A stretch of 64,000 nucleotides of DNA from Procambarus clarkii (taxonomy: Eukaryota; Arthropoda; Malacostraca; Decapoda; Cambaridae): contig NC_091233.1 of assembly GCF_040958095.1 (NCBI RefSeq), forward strand, positions 21,521,297 through 21,585,296, in the 5' to 3' direction. Below the pieces are notes generated by a model, which did no database searches, was not told the origin of the DNA, and saw nothing but the letters and a program-made list of their open reading frames with translations. Positions 10,366-20,857 of this stretch are shown here, piece after piece; position 1 is the stretch's first letter, and every line of letters begins with the position of its first letter. A program made the position numbers and the translations under genes.

Positions 10366-13302
10366 CTATAACCACCCAATCCCACTCATATACTTGTCCA
10401 ACCCGTGCTTGAAACAATCGAGGGACCCCACCTCCACAATGTTACGCGGCAATTGGTTCCACAAATCAACAACCCTGTTACTGAACCAGTATTTACCCAA
10501 GTCTTTCCTAAATCTAAACTTATCCAATTTATATCCATTGTTTCGTGTTCTGTCCTGTGTTGATACTTTTAATACCCTATTAATATCCCCCCGGTTATGT
10601 CCATTCATCCACTTGTAAACCTCTATCATGTCACCCCTAACTCTTCGCCTTTCCAGTGAATGCAACTTAAGCTTTGTTAATCTTTCTTCATATGAAAGAT
10701 TTCTAATTTGGGGAATTAACTTAGTCATCCTACGCTGGACACGTTCAAGTGAATTTATATCCATTCTATAATATGGCGACCAAAACTGAACTGCATAATC
10801 TAAATGGGGCCTAACTAGAGCAAGATATAGCTTGAGAACCACACCAGGTGTCTTGTTACTAACGCTGCGATTAATAAATCCAAGTGTCCGATTTGCCTTA
10901 TTACGAACATTTATGCATTGATCCTTTTGTTTTAAATTCTTACTAATCATAACTCCCAGATCCCTTTCGCAATCCGACTTCGCAATCACAACACCATCTA
11001 GCTCGTATCTTGTAACTCTATCATCATTACCTAACCTCAGAACTTTACATTTATCAGCATTAAACTGCATCTGCCAATCCTTTGACCATTTCAAAACCCT
11101 ATCTAGATCAACTTGAAGTGATAGTGAGTCCTCCTCCGAATTAATTTCCCTACCGATTTTCGTATCATCGGCAAATTTGCAAATGTTGCTACTCAAACCT
11201 GAATCTAAATCATTTATATATATTATAAACAACAGAGGTCCCAGGACAGAGCCTTGAGGCACTCCACTTACAACATTTTCCCACTCTGACTTGATTCCAT
11301 TTATACTAACTCTCTGTTTCCTTTGGTATAGCCATGCCCTAATCCAGCTTAATATAGCACCCCCAATACCATGAGACTCTATTTTTTTAATCAGTCTTTC
11401 ATGTGGCACTGTATCAAAAGCTTTGCTAAAGTCAAGGTATACAACATCGCAATCCTTACCACTATCAACTGCCTCAACAATGCTAGAATAAAAAGATAAC
11501 AAATTTGTTAAACATGAACGGCCATTTATAAAACCATGTTGCGACTCAATTATTAATTTATGTTTTTCAAGATGAAGACGAATTTTATTTGCTATTATAG
11601 ATTCGAGTAACTTTCCCACAATAGACGTTAGGCTAATTGGTCGATAGTTAGACGCAAGTGATCTATCTCCTTTCTTAAAAACTGGTATCACATTAGCAAC
11701 TTTCCAAAACTCTGGCACTCTGCCTGACTCTATTGATTTATTAAATATGGTTGACAGTGGGTCACAAAGCTCCTCTTTGCATTCTTTAAGCACCCTAGCA
11801 AACACTTCATCCGGCCCTGGGGATTTGTTTGGTTTGAGTTTTACTATTTGTTTAAGAACATCCTCCCTGGTAACTGTTAAACTCGTCAACCTGTCCTCGT
11901 CCCCACCCACATAGACTTGTTCGGCTGAAGGCATATTGTTAAGTTCCTCTTTAGTAAATACAGATACAAAATATTTATTAAAAATACTACTCATCTCTTC
12001 ATCACTATCTGTTATTTGACCTGTCTCAGTTTTTAATGGACCTATCCTTTCCCTAGTCTTAGTACGATATAACTGAAAAAACCCTTTAGGATTTGTCTTT
12101 GCTTGCCCTGCTATGCGAACTTCATAGTTTCTTTTTGCTTTCCTTATCTCTTTTTTAACATTTCTAACCAGTTGTACGAATTCCTGTTCTAAAGTGACCT
12201 CCCCATTTTTAATCCTTTTGTACCAAGCTCTCTTTTTACCTATAAGGTTCTTCAAATTCTTTGTTATCCACTTTGGGTCATTAGTATACGATCTATTCAA
12301 TTTGTATGGTATACTACGTTCCTGTGCTTTGTTTAGAATATTCTTAAATAAGTTATATATTGAATCCGCATCGAAATCCCCATTTAAGTCACCTATCGCT
12401 GGGTTCATGTCTCGCTCCAAGACCGGCCCACACCCCATACCCAAGCCATTCCAATCAATTTGACCCAAAAAATTTCTTAGGCTATTAAAATCAGCTTTTC
12501 GAAAATCTGGCACTTTAACAGAATTTTCTCCTACTGGTCTATTCCATTCTATGCTAAATCTGATTTCTTTGTGATCACTGCTCCCTAGCTCACTCCCTAT
12601 TTCGATGTCATTAATTTGCGTTTCCCTGTTAGTTAACACTAAATCTAAAATATTATTTTCCCGTGTTGGTTCCTTAATGTGTTGCGTAAGAAAGCAATCG
12701 TCAATTAATTCTAGAAAATCTTCTGCTTCACTATTCCCTGTTTTGTTCAACCAGTTTATTCCGCTAAAATTAAAGTCACCCATGACATAAATACTGTTAG
12801 ATCTAGATGCTCTAGATATTTCATCCCATAGATGCTTTGCTTCCATTCTGTCTAAATTTGGTGGCCTATATATTACTCCTATTATAATATTATTAGCTTT
12901 TTCGTTTAATTCAATCCAAATAGTTTCTGTGTGTGGCTCTGTTTTGATTCCCTCTTTGAGACTACATTTCAAATTGTCCCTAACATATATGGCTACTCCA
13001 CCTCCTCGTCTAATATATCTATCTGTGTGAAATAGTTTAAATCCATATATTTGATATTCAGCTAATAGTTCTCTATTTTCTACATTCATCCACGTTTCGG
13101 TAAGTGCAATAATATCTATTTTTTCTGTGCAGACAAGAGCATTTAATTCGTTAATTTTATTTCTTAGACTTCTACTGTTAGTGTAATATACCCTAAGTGA
13201 ATTGTTATTTTGCGGACCTTCTCTTTCCCTGATCGTTTTGCCAATTCCTTTCTCCCACAAACACATACTTTTATTACCTCCTTCCTCCAAATCAATTCCC
13301 AT
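10366..13302 (-). CDS. CR1-like ORF2: AP endonuclease and reverse transcriptase
   Basis: The protein is an APE-type endonuclease fused to a reverse transcriptase, the machinery for target-primed retrotransposition. Numbering from the first codon of the open frame (13335): LTETW (catalytic Glu about 80), GDFNFSGINW (about 186) and SSDH (about 252) mark the endonuclease. KSPGPD (about 504), DFSKAFD (about 635), GVPQGSVLGP (691-700) and the catalytic FADD (721-724) mark the RT. The frame of up to 989 codons is uninterrupted. It opens on a non-ATG codon at 13335, overlapping ORF1 by 22 nt. The first ATG is codon 12 at 13302, a few bases after the ORF1 stop, so I use that start. It may be made by termination-reinitiation. 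All core catalytic motifs I looked for are present, so it may be young or active. Confidence 0.9.
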   Translation of the reverse strand: MGIDLEEGGNKSMCLWEKGIGKTIREREGPQNNNSLRVYYTNSRSLRNKINELNALVCTEKIDIIALTETWMNVENRELLAEYQIYGFKLFHTDRYIRRGGGVAIYVRDNLKCSLKEGIKTEPHTETIWIELNEKANNIIIGVIYRPPNLDRMEAKHLWDEISRASRSNSIYVMGDFNFSGINWLNKTGNSEAEDFLELIDDCFLTQHIKEPTRENNILDLVLTNRETQINDIEIGSELGSSDHKEIRFSIEWNRPVGENSVKVPDFRKADFNSLRNFLGQIDWNGLGMGCGPVLERDMNPAIGDLNGDFDADSIYNLFKNILNKAQERSIPYKLNRSYTNDPKWITKNLKNLIGKKRAWYKRIKNGEVTLEQEFVQLVRNVKKEIRKAKRNYEVRIAGQAKTNPKGFFQLYRTKTRERIGPLKTETGQITDSDEEMSSIFNKYFVSVFTKEELNNMPSAEQVYVGGDEDRLTSLTVTREDVLKQIVKLKPNKSPGPDEVFARVLKECKEELCDPLSTIFNKSIESGRVPEFWKVANVIPVFKKGDRSLASNYRPISLTSIVGKLLESIIANKIRLHLEKHKLIIESQHGFINGRSCLTNLLSFYSSIVEAVDSGKDCDVVYLDFSKAFDTVPHERLIKKIESHGIGGAILSWIRAWLYQRKQRVSINGIKSEWENVVSGVPQGSVLGPLLFIIYINDLDSGLSSNICKFADDTKIGREINSEEDSLSLQVDLDRVLKWSKDWQMQFNADKCKVLRLGNDDRVTRYELDGVVIAKSDCERDLGVMISKNLKQKDQCINVRNKANRTLGFINRSVSNKTPGVVLKLYLALVRPHLDYAVQFWSPYYRMDINSLERVQRRMTKLIPQIRNLSYEERLTKLKLHSLERRRVRGDMIEVYKWMNGHNRGDINRVLKVSTQDRTRNNGYKLDKFRFRKDLGKYWFSNRVVDLWNQLPRNIVEVGSLDCFKHGLDKYMSGIGWL

Positions 13303-13313
13303 ACCTCTAACTA

Positions 13314-14165
13314 CTAACAGTTTAAACCCAAACAAACACCTCTAACCACTTCTTCTAGCGAGTTCGCAACAGCAACAACCCCAGCTCTCGATAGATGCAC
13401 CCCATCACGAGCATACATTTCATTTCTTCCATAGAAGTGTTCCCAGTTGTCTATGAAAGATATTGCATTTGATTTGCAATATCTTTCCAGCCGGCAATTG
13501 ACACCAAGTGCCCTCGATATCCATTCATTTCCCACTCCCTTTCTTGGAAGAATGCCACATATGATCGGGATTCCTCCCTTGCTCCTAACTAACTCTATGG
13601 CTGTTTTATACCTCTGAATCAGTTCCTCACTCCTGACTCGACCAACATCATTTCCTCCCACGCTAATGCAAATAATGGGATTGTTCCCATTACCAGCCAT
13701 AATATCATTCATGTTGTTTATAATATCACCAATGCCAGCTCCGGGATAGCAAACCCTTAACCTGTTCCCCCTATCTCTAGCACAAAACGTTCTATCCAAA
13801 TACCTTATCTGGGAATCTCCCACAACTAATGTTTGCTTAGGTACTTCCTTTACTTTCTGAGGGGCCTGCGCTTCCTTTCTCTTCGTTGCTTTCCCTTTTG
13901 CGCGATCCACAGTCTCTCCACAGCACTCGTCCTCCAAAACGTCAAATGAATTTGAAGTTGCTATGGCGTTTGAAGGCGGCTTTATCAAAGTCTTCTTAAG
14001 GCCCCTGTCTTTCGCAACTCTCCAAGACGAGGTCCCTTTACTGCTGGTCTCCTCCTTCGTTACTTCTCGTAGTTTTTTAAGCTGACGCACCTCCTCCCGC
14101 AGAGAGTCCAACTCTGTCCTCAGGGCTCCCACTAGAGTCACCAGGTCCTTCACTACAACTTCCAT
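13314..14165 (-). CDS. CR1-like ORF1: coiled-coil and SGNH/GDSL esterase domain
   Basis: ORF1 of the CR1-like element. Numbering from the open frame start at 14201, a hydrophobic/charged coiled-coil segment lies at about 15-50 (VVKDLVTLVGALRTELDSLR). A basic linker follows, then an SGNH-hydrolase domain: VVGDSQIRYLD with nucleophile Ser about 130, YPGAG about 152-156, SVGGNDVGR with Asn about 184, and RDGVHLS with Asp about 266 and His about 269. The full SGNH set is intact. The frame opens with GTG at 14201; the first ATG is codon 13 at 14165 and is my chosen start. Esterase-type ORF1 is known from CR1-group LINEs. The substrate is unknown, and no zinc knuckle is seen. Confidence 0.85.
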   Translation of the reverse strand: MEVVVKDLVTLVGALRTELDSLREEVRQLKKLREVTKEETSSKGTSSWRVAKDRGLKKTLIKPPSNAIATSNSFDVLEDECCGETVDRAKGKATKRKEAQAPQKVKEVPKQTLVVGDSQIRYLDRTFCARDRGNRLRVCYPGAGIGDIINNMNDIMAGNGNNPIICISVGGNDVGRVRSEELIQRYKTAIELVRSKGGIPIICGILPRKGVGNEWISRALGVNCRLERYCKSNAISFIDNWEHFYGRNEMYARDGVHLSRAGVVAVANSLEEVVRGVCLGLNC

Positions 14166-14230
14166 ATTGCTATAACAACACTCAGGAGCTCCGGTTAACA
14201 CAACCTCTCACTGTGACTTCACCTGACCGA

Positions 14231-14440
14231 CTGGGGCATTCATTCATATGTATGTCTCACTTACGCCTGAAACAATCCAGCGAGCTAAGCTTACTAAAAA
14301 CATGCCACATAGATATGAATTATTACGTGATGTAAATTTGATTGAGAAAAAACTTCTCAATATAATTAGTTATTTTCTGCATCGGTGATCAGTGGGTGTT
14401 TTACATACATATTGCCTTAACACTAATATCATGTTACATG
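14231..14440. other. no gene seen
   Basis: May include the LINE 5' UTR. No other feature is visible. Confidence 0.4.
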
Positions 14441-14464
14441 ATACTAAAAGTGTTAATATCATGG

Positions 14465-14800
14465 TCATAGATGCGTCTACCTTAACGCCTCTATAACCAT
14501 GGCAGGTGACCTTAACGCCTCTATGACTATGGTACGTGACGACATTATTTCTATGACCATTTTTTTTCTTGCAATGTATCCGTTATTTTATTAATTTTGC
14601 TAGAATTTACCATATAAAATTATCTGTTAGATTAAGGACCTGCCCGAAACGCTGCGCGTACTAGTGGCTTTACAAGATTGTAAATACTATGCTATGTATT
14701 CTCACAAACCCAATGTACCTTCTTGTATATAAATAAATAAATAAATAAATAAATAAAACCATGGTAGGTGACCTTAACGCCTCTATGACTGATGGCGTTA
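14465..14800 (+). repeat. short tandem repeat split by a LINE tail
   Basis: The word GACCTTAACGCCTCTATGAC recurs at about 14477, 14509 and 14769. The array is interrupted between about 14563 and 14757 by a LINE 3' tail. Confidence 0.65.
14563..14757 (+). mobile_element. LINE 3' tail (CCCGAAACGCTGCGCGTACT family) with (AAAT)n
   Basis: It contains TTAAGGACCTGCCCGAAACG, CTAGTGGCTTTACAAGATTG and TACCTTCTTGTATATAAATA, and ends in an AAAT microsatellite. Related tails: 31080-31208, 33468-33602, 44880-45027, 52218-52375 and 54992-55464. Confidence 0.75.
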
Positions 14801-15189
14801 CAGTGCCTTCGAGGGCAAGGAAATGTAGCCTATGACAAATGAAAATATAATTTAATATTTCTCCTAAATTGCTTTGTTGTGAACCCTATTTTTATAATTC
14901 ATATGAAACTACCAAAATCCTAGTGAAACAGAAGGCATTTGAAACGTACCTTAGAGCAATTGGTTTTCTGTACCTCGACGACCTGCAAACTCACCTGTAA
15001 ATAGCATGAAAGCATATTATTCACATGATGTATAACATTTATATCCTCATTCACCACAAATACAATAAACACATACATAATCCAACCCACACACACATGT
15101 AAAATGAAAGTGATGATAAAAGCCTAACGTGTATAATACAGTAGGCTGCTTGGCCCCCGATAATAAATTATAACAAGAATTAGGTTTTC

Positions 15190-15290
15190 ATTTTATCCCT
15201 GAGCCTATTATGTGCCTCTGTAACCCTTTCCACTACCACTCACAAGATGGGTATAAGGTACATAATAAATTAACTAAACCTTTTAAATCT
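15190..15290 (+). repeat. dispersed repeat (CACAAGATGGGTATGGGGTG family), diverged
   Basis: It has CCTGAGCCTATTATGTGCCT, TAACCCTTTCCACTACC and GATGGGTATAAGGTACATAA. Better copies are at 35961-36136 and 57957-58135. Confidence 0.65.
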
Positions 15291-16090
15291 ACGTATAAAA
15301 GCAGCCCAGATGATAAGACATTTGAGGTGCTGCTTACGTTTGAAGGAGAAGTAAGTAAGCAATTATCAAAGAAGGCAACAAGCCGAGAAGGCTATGTTGA
15401 AGGAGGCGGCCACTGGACACTACTTCTTCTAGTGAGGGCATCACCCAACTCAAATCTTGCAAGACGTCTTAAACCACTCAACATGAGGCGAGCAACACTG
15501 AACCTGCCGTATAACATATAGTTTTGTCTACAACAGTAAGGGCCTGTCGTCGACTAAACACTTAAACTCTTTAAAATCAACATTTAGTCAAGTACGGAAC
15601 TGGGGTAGTTTTCTGCCCGGTTTCTAACTTATTCTTCACTCTTAAGAATGCACTTTTTAAGACCTTGCTACACAAGGAACGAATAACTGAAGTCCCACGC
15701 CCATTGTATTATATTCAAATTGCCTGTCAACAAGCCAACTGTTTTGAAACAATGTCAACAATCTCTATAACTTACTGTGACTGAATGCGTTTCTCTCTTA
15801 TATCCAGCATCAGTTGTCGTCGAAATTTCTCGTCCCACTTAAGACGTTTCTGGCAAACTCAACCCGTCTTCGCAACCAATAGGTCGTGTTTCTTCCGTCG
15901 TTGTAACATAACAAATCCAACCTATTCACGTTGTCGATGCACAGCATAGGCTAGATGGGTTGCTTAGATTCGTAAGTTCCTGATTAGGCTAAAAGATTGG
16001 ATTTGTTTACAGAGTGTCACATGTAGAAAACGGACCGCGCCACAACACACCCGCCACCACCTACAGCACACGACTGACTGAGCAAACCCG
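15291..16090. other. no gene seen
   Basis: The sequence is unique-looking. The reading frame at 15210-15521 overlaps a repeat and shows no recognisable domain. Confidence 0.45.
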
Positions 16091-16097
16091 CCTAGGT

Positions 16098-16098
16098 C

Positions 16099-16178
<80 letters not shown>
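16098..16178 (+). repeat. (AAT)n microsatellite
   Basis: About 27 uninterrupted ATA/AAT units lie immediately beside a minus-strand LINE tail. Confidence 0.95.
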
Positions 16179-16292
16179 TTATTTAGGTAAGGTACATACA
16201 TACAATAAATTTTTACAAAGATTGGTTGACTTATAGGTAGAGCTAGTACATACAATGCCTAAAGCCACTATTACGCAAAGCGTTTCGGGCAT
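16175..16292 (-). mobile_element. LINE 3' tail (KGPRMWN family), minus orientation
   Basis: GCCTAAAGCCACTATTACGC then AAAGCGTTTCGGGCA is the reverse complement of the family tail, with TTATTTAGGTAAGGTACATA at the terminal end adjoining the (AAT)n run. Confidence 0.75.
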
Positions 16293-16342
16293 TTATAAAA
16301 GTATTTGTGTGTACGTCTGATACCATACTACTTGTGAAGGAG

Positions 16343-16512
16343 GAAATGTATATGTTTACCTCTCAGAATGTTTGGTAATATGTTTATTTGTGATGTGTGT
16401 CTATGTATGTATTAACACGATGTACTGAACGGGGTGAGAATAGCTTGAGCTACCTCATCCCTTTGTGTGTATTTTACCTCAATAAACTTATTTCAATTTC
16501 AATTTCAATTTC
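16343..16512 (+). mobile_element. dispersed element ending in (TTTCAA)n
   Basis: Third copy of the family at 1948-2252, ending in three TTTCAA units. Confidence 0.8.
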
Positions 16513-16574
16513 AAAACCCGCCGAGTTTGAGGGTTCAGGTTTCGGTCTCGAGTTTCGAATCAACACGTTCATAC

Positions 16575-16690
16575 TGCTCGAAACGCTTTGCGTAATAGTG
16601 GCTTTAGGCATTGTATGTACTAGCTCTATCTGTAAATATATCAATTTTTGTAAAACCTCTTGTATGTATGTATCTTACCAGAATAAACAT

Positions 16691-16729
<39 letters not shown>

Positions 16730-16732
16730 TAA
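16575..16732 (+). mobile_element. LINE 3' tail with (ATTT)n
   Basis: CTCGAAACGCTTTGCGTAAT, GTGGCTTTAGGCATTGTATG and TATGTATCTTACCAGAATAA are followed by about 11 ATTT units. Same family as 39405-39550. Confidence 0.8.
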
Positions 16733-16754
16733 ATCCACTCGAAACCAGGTGGTG

Positions 16755-16845
16755 TTTCGTCCAGCCCGTCCTGGTAAACCAGCCCGTCCCGGTAAACCAA
16801 GACGGGCTGGTTTACCGGGACGGTTACTGGTTTACCAAAACCCCT
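16755..16845. repeat. inverted and direct CCCGTCCYGGTAAACCAG motifs
   Basis: CCAGCCCGTCCTGGTAAACC and CCCGTCCCGGTAAACCA are followed by their inverted copies GACGGGCTGGTTTACCGGGA. The block can form a GC-rich stem. Confidence 0.6.
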
Positions 16846-17575
16846 CATAATAAACCAGCTTATCCTAGTAAACAATGGTCAAATGCTCCTTGTTGATTCA
16901 GAACCGATCACGTTCAACAGTGCTTTGCTCTCTTCATGTGTTTGAATTGCACCTCTCTAAATGCTTCACACATGCACTGAAAATACAAATAATTGCTGGT
17001 AAATCACAGCCTGCCTTCAAAACATTGGTCAAATGCTACGCCCAATTCCCGTGCTCGAAATCTTGGGTATTTGGCCCCACGTATTTTATATGAAAATAAT
17101 TCAGCTAGTCCTAATAAAGGTCAACTTCGAACCAGGGCTCGATGGTTCGGCCGCCCCCACCCTTCCTAATCTATCGACCTAATTTATCGATGCTGATAAA
17201 ACGTCGATATTACGGCGTTTTCGTTTTGCCAATACGTTGCAATTTTAACGGATTAGTTGATTCTGTACAAAAATAAGACGAATATGATGGGAGAATCAGT
17301 TGTGACTCACAGCTGATGGCGTTCGAGCTTCTTTTTCGAGTCCAGCCTCGCAGACAGGTAGAGGCAGCCAGCCCTCATGAACAATGACCACAAAACATTA
17401 ACCACAGCCGTGGAGTATTAGCATTATGTCAACATTCAGAATGCAAGCTAAATGTTAGTTAATTTAGCCTGGAGGCAACAATAACAGCTTACTGATCAAC
17501 TCGGGGACTGGTCGATTTGTTTCCTCGGTATAAGTCTAACATGTATATTCACAGGCTGCTTGTGCCCCTGTTAAA

Positions 17576-18335
17576 AAAAAGTAATTGCAGAACTCCAGTT
17601 AGCTATGGTATAAAACCTCATACGCTACCGGGCTTATAGATCAGTGTTTAAAGGAAATTCGGAAGTAATAATAATACAGCTGATGCCATCTGTCGGCACA
17701 AAAGGACACTATCAACTGGCTGGTCAACAGTAGCCATAAGATACAGCTTACGCCATCTGTTGACATCAAATTACACTTATAACAAATCATCCTTCAAAAT
17801 ACTACTAACGCCATCTCTGTTTTTTCCAACGCACTATAAATAGCCAAACAGCAACCCATAAGGCGGGTTGTTGTGCTCGGGTAGGAGGTTCCAAGCTCTG
17901 CCCACAAGAGGTATGGGGTGCATAATAAATGGCATATCATTGGTAGATATTCTTTGTTGACATTCACACAACAGCCAATCACAGGCAGGGATCAGCTAAA
18001 GGTGCCATCCACTTAATAAATCATCTTTATTCAGGACACCATCCTTGCTTAAGACATTCTGCTTCAACTTTAATCTATCTAAAAAGTGAAATGTTAAGTA
18101 TTTAAAAATATTAATATAGTGATAATTAAATATTGCAGGACGTAACGAGTGTTACAGAAACATGGGCTATAGGCTACCTAACTTGTGACGTCATCAGTGG
18201 GTGTTGCCACACACAAATAATATCGGCGATACAATGCCTCCGCCCTCTTATTGGTCTACATTATTCAGTTAGATGGAAATTTCTGTCTTGTATAAAACAG
18301 AAATTGTTGTTCTTTTATACAACAATAAGGTTATT
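17576..18335. repeat. direct duplication, copy 1 of about 0.76-0.8 kb
   Basis: The segment begins AAGTAATTGCAGAACTCCAG and contains CAGCTGATGCCATCTGTCGG, GCTTACGCCATCTGTTGACA, GGGTTGTTGTGCTCGGGTAG and GGACGTAACGAGTGTTACAG. The same order of blocks is at 18797-19600. No coding potential is apparent. Confidence 0.8.
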
Positions 18336-18639
18336 GAGCAAAAAGACATACAGTATTTCTTATTTTGCATTTTATTCATATAAGCGTTGGCATTCCCCGC
18401 AACAGCCAATCACAGGAAGGTATTTGTTGGAAACTGCCAAAACACGTTGATTCCTAATGAACTCTAACAATAAATTCGTTTAATAAACGAGTATTTAGGG
18501 TCAAGCTACAGATGAACATTATAGGATAACGGTGTTTTAGCTTGCAGCTTCGTTAGACAGAATCCCTGGTCTTAATTTTAAAAATAAAGAACTAGAAAGC
18601 GTATTTTATTGCTAACTTTTCGAGAAATAAATCCCAGTC

Positions 18640-18775
18640 TCATATTTACGAACATTTATGCATTGATTTTTTGGTTTAAGTTCTTATCATAATCCCTTTT
18701 GCAATCTCAACACCATCTGGCTCGTATCTTGTAACTATCTTCGTTACTTAGCCTCAAAACCTTACATTTGTCTTA
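18640..18775 (-). mobile_element. decayed CR1-like ORF2 fragment
   Basis: ACGAACATTTATGCATTGAT, CATCTGGCTCGTATCTTGTA and CCTTACATTTGTC parallel 10900-11053 of the intact element but have deletions. Confidence 0.75.
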
Positions 18776-18796
18776 TATATCCTAAACAGTAGATAA

Positions 18797-19600
18797 CAAA
18801 AAGTAATTGCAGAATTCTAGTTACCTAATACCAGCATGGTATAAAACCTTATTATAAGCTACCAGACATATAGATCAGTGTTTAAAGTAATAATAATACA
18901 TTATTATTAATGTAATAATATTAAAATAATAATAATACAGCTGATGCCATCTGTCGGCAGAAGAGAACACTATCAACTGGCTGGTCAACAGTGGCCATAA
19001 GATACAGCTTACGCCATCTGTTGACATCAAATTACACTTATAACAAATTACCCCACAAAATACTACTAACGCCATCTCTGTTTTTTCCAACGCACTATAA
19101 ATAGTCAAACAGCAACCCATAAGGCGGGTTGTTGTGCTCGGGTAGGAGGTTCCAAGCTCCGCCCACAGGTGGTATGGGGTGCATAATAAATGGCATATCA
19201 TTGGTAGATATTCTTTGTTGACATTCACACAACAGCCAATCACAGGCAGGGATCAGCTAAAGGTGCCATCCACTTAATAAATCATCTTTATTCAGCACAC
19301 CATCCTTGCTTAAGACATATTCTGCTTCAACTTTAATCTAACTTAAAAGTGAAATGTTAAGTATTTAAAAGTATTAATATAGTGATAATTAAATACTGCA
19401 GGACGTAACGAGTGTTACAGAAACATGGGCTGCATGGCTACCTAACTTGGGACGTTATTATTGGGGGTTGCCTTACACAAATAATGATACACTGCTCTGC
19501 CCTCTTATGCGAGTAAATTATTCAGTTAGATGGAGATTTCTGTCAGGTGCAAAACAGAAATTGTTGTTCTTTTTCACAACAACCTTGTTGTTGTGCACAA
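18797..19600. repeat. direct duplication, copy 2
   Basis: Counterpart of 17576-18335, diverged by substitutions, an ATAATAATA expansion near 18890-18935 and loss or rearrangement at its right end. The CR1 fragment at 18640-18775 lies between the copies. Confidence 0.8.
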
Positions 19601-19639
19601 GGACCTATTTCTTAGTTGTGCACAAGGACCTATTTCTTA

Positions 19640-20450
19640 GACCATTAGGGCAAATTGAAGAGGGGGGGGGGGGGACCGTTGACAAGTTGCCGGTTTCCTG
19701 TCCTCGGCGAGGCCACTAGAATTAGTGGCTCTCAGGTAAATTCAGGTACTGCCGGTGAGTTTAACTCCTTATTGCTTGTAGCAGATTTTATAATATGGAA
19801 GTTCTTTCTCACACAACTGAGTTAATAATATGGGATAATTACTAAATATAACTAGCAACAGTGATCTGTTGGTTCTTGTATAAATATTTACTGTAATATT
19901 AAAAATAACTATTAATAATTATAATATTAGTATTATTACTGTATTAGCATTCTTATGTATCCTCATATACATGTTCTAATGTTCAAATTTTTGACATGTC
20001 ATTTGAACTATACCAATAGTACATAACATGATTTTTATTTTTATCCAACAGTTCATTTTTGTATACTTGCCTAATAGTTGCAATAATAGCCAACAATTTT
20101 GGAGGATTGGTTGCCTCATAATGAACAATTTTTTTTTAGTCCTTTACTGCCACATTCTTGTTTCCATATCCAATTATTTAGTCTATAGAGTCTTCAATAT
20201 AAGGTTGTTTCTGAGCCCAATATGTATCTTTGTAATTTTTGCCAGTGCCACACACAAATAAGCGATTCACTAAACTTCCATATGTACTACAGAAGAGGCT
20301 TCATTATAGAAGAGGCTGCCATGTTCCCCCGCCCTCCTTTTTCTTTTCCTACACAATTTATACTTTAATCTCAACTAGTATTAAGCTTTAGTTTAAGTGG
20401 TTTTTTTCCCCACAGTACATTGTACAGATAGTATATTTATAGATAAAGCT
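19640..20450. other. no gene seen
   Basis: AT-rich with a (G)12 run near 19662. No supported coding region. Confidence 0.45.
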
Positions 20451-20530
20451 AGTACATTGTATGTACTAGCTCTATCTATAAATCCTATATTATGTTTGTA
20501 ACTCATCTTCCATGTTTGTACTTTTACTTG
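20425..20530 (+). mobile_element. LINE tail fragment with short hairpin
   Basis: GTATGTACTAGCTCTATCTA then AATCCTATATTATGTTTG is the family tail. The preceding TATAGATAAAGCTAGTACAT is its inverted copy. Confidence 0.6.
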
Positions 20531-20632
20531 AAAAAAAAAATTATTTTTATTTTTATTAATATTGAGTGCGAGCGAGTAATGGGAATAGAGAAATCTGCAG
20601 TAATGTAACATGTTCTTGCTATTCTCCACAGA

Positions 20633-20783
20633 CAATTATAAGACCAAGCTGGAAGACTGGATAGTGTTCCAGTACCTACACACAGAGCACATCCGGCAGA
20701 GGCTGGAAGTGCCGGTGACCATCCAGTTGGTGTCCTTTGCCAATGCCTCCACACAACATCTCCCTTATGCATTGCCAAGATGA
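20633..20783 (+). CDS. candidate terminal coding exon, unknown protein
   Basis: A consensus-like acceptor (TTGCTATTCTCCACAG, last base 20632) precedes an open phase-1 stretch that ends in TGA at 20783. It reads NYKTKLEDWIVFQYL, then HTEHIRQRLEVPVT, IQLVSFANAST and QHLPYALPR. The amphipathic, residue-balanced composition and higher GC than its surroundings look exonic. I recognise no family, and no upstream plus-strand exon was found in the window, so it could be a fragment of a processed or duplicated gene. The start is an acceptor, not a start codon. Confidence 0.35.
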
Positions 20784-20857
20784 TTGCAATTACTTAGCCC
20801 TGACAGATGCCAAAACTTTGGGCAGACCTGAGGTATTCTACCATCGGACACGTGTTC

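Larger units (their letters stand above)
10290..14230 (-). mobile_element. near-intact CR1-like non-LTR retrotransposon
   Basis: Two long open frames on the minus strand encode an esterase-type ORF1 and an endonuclease/reverse-transcriptase ORF2. The 3' end carries GGCCTATTGGCCCATACGAG and finishes in an octamer-type repeat, TTCTTATG TTCTTATG TTCTTAATG. CR1 elements typically end in short tandem octamers, so this supports the assignment. The 5' boundary is not defined; 14230 is an estimate just upstream of ORF1. A second short piece of the same 3' sequence at 10249-10290 suggests insertion beside an older copy. Confidence 0.85.
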
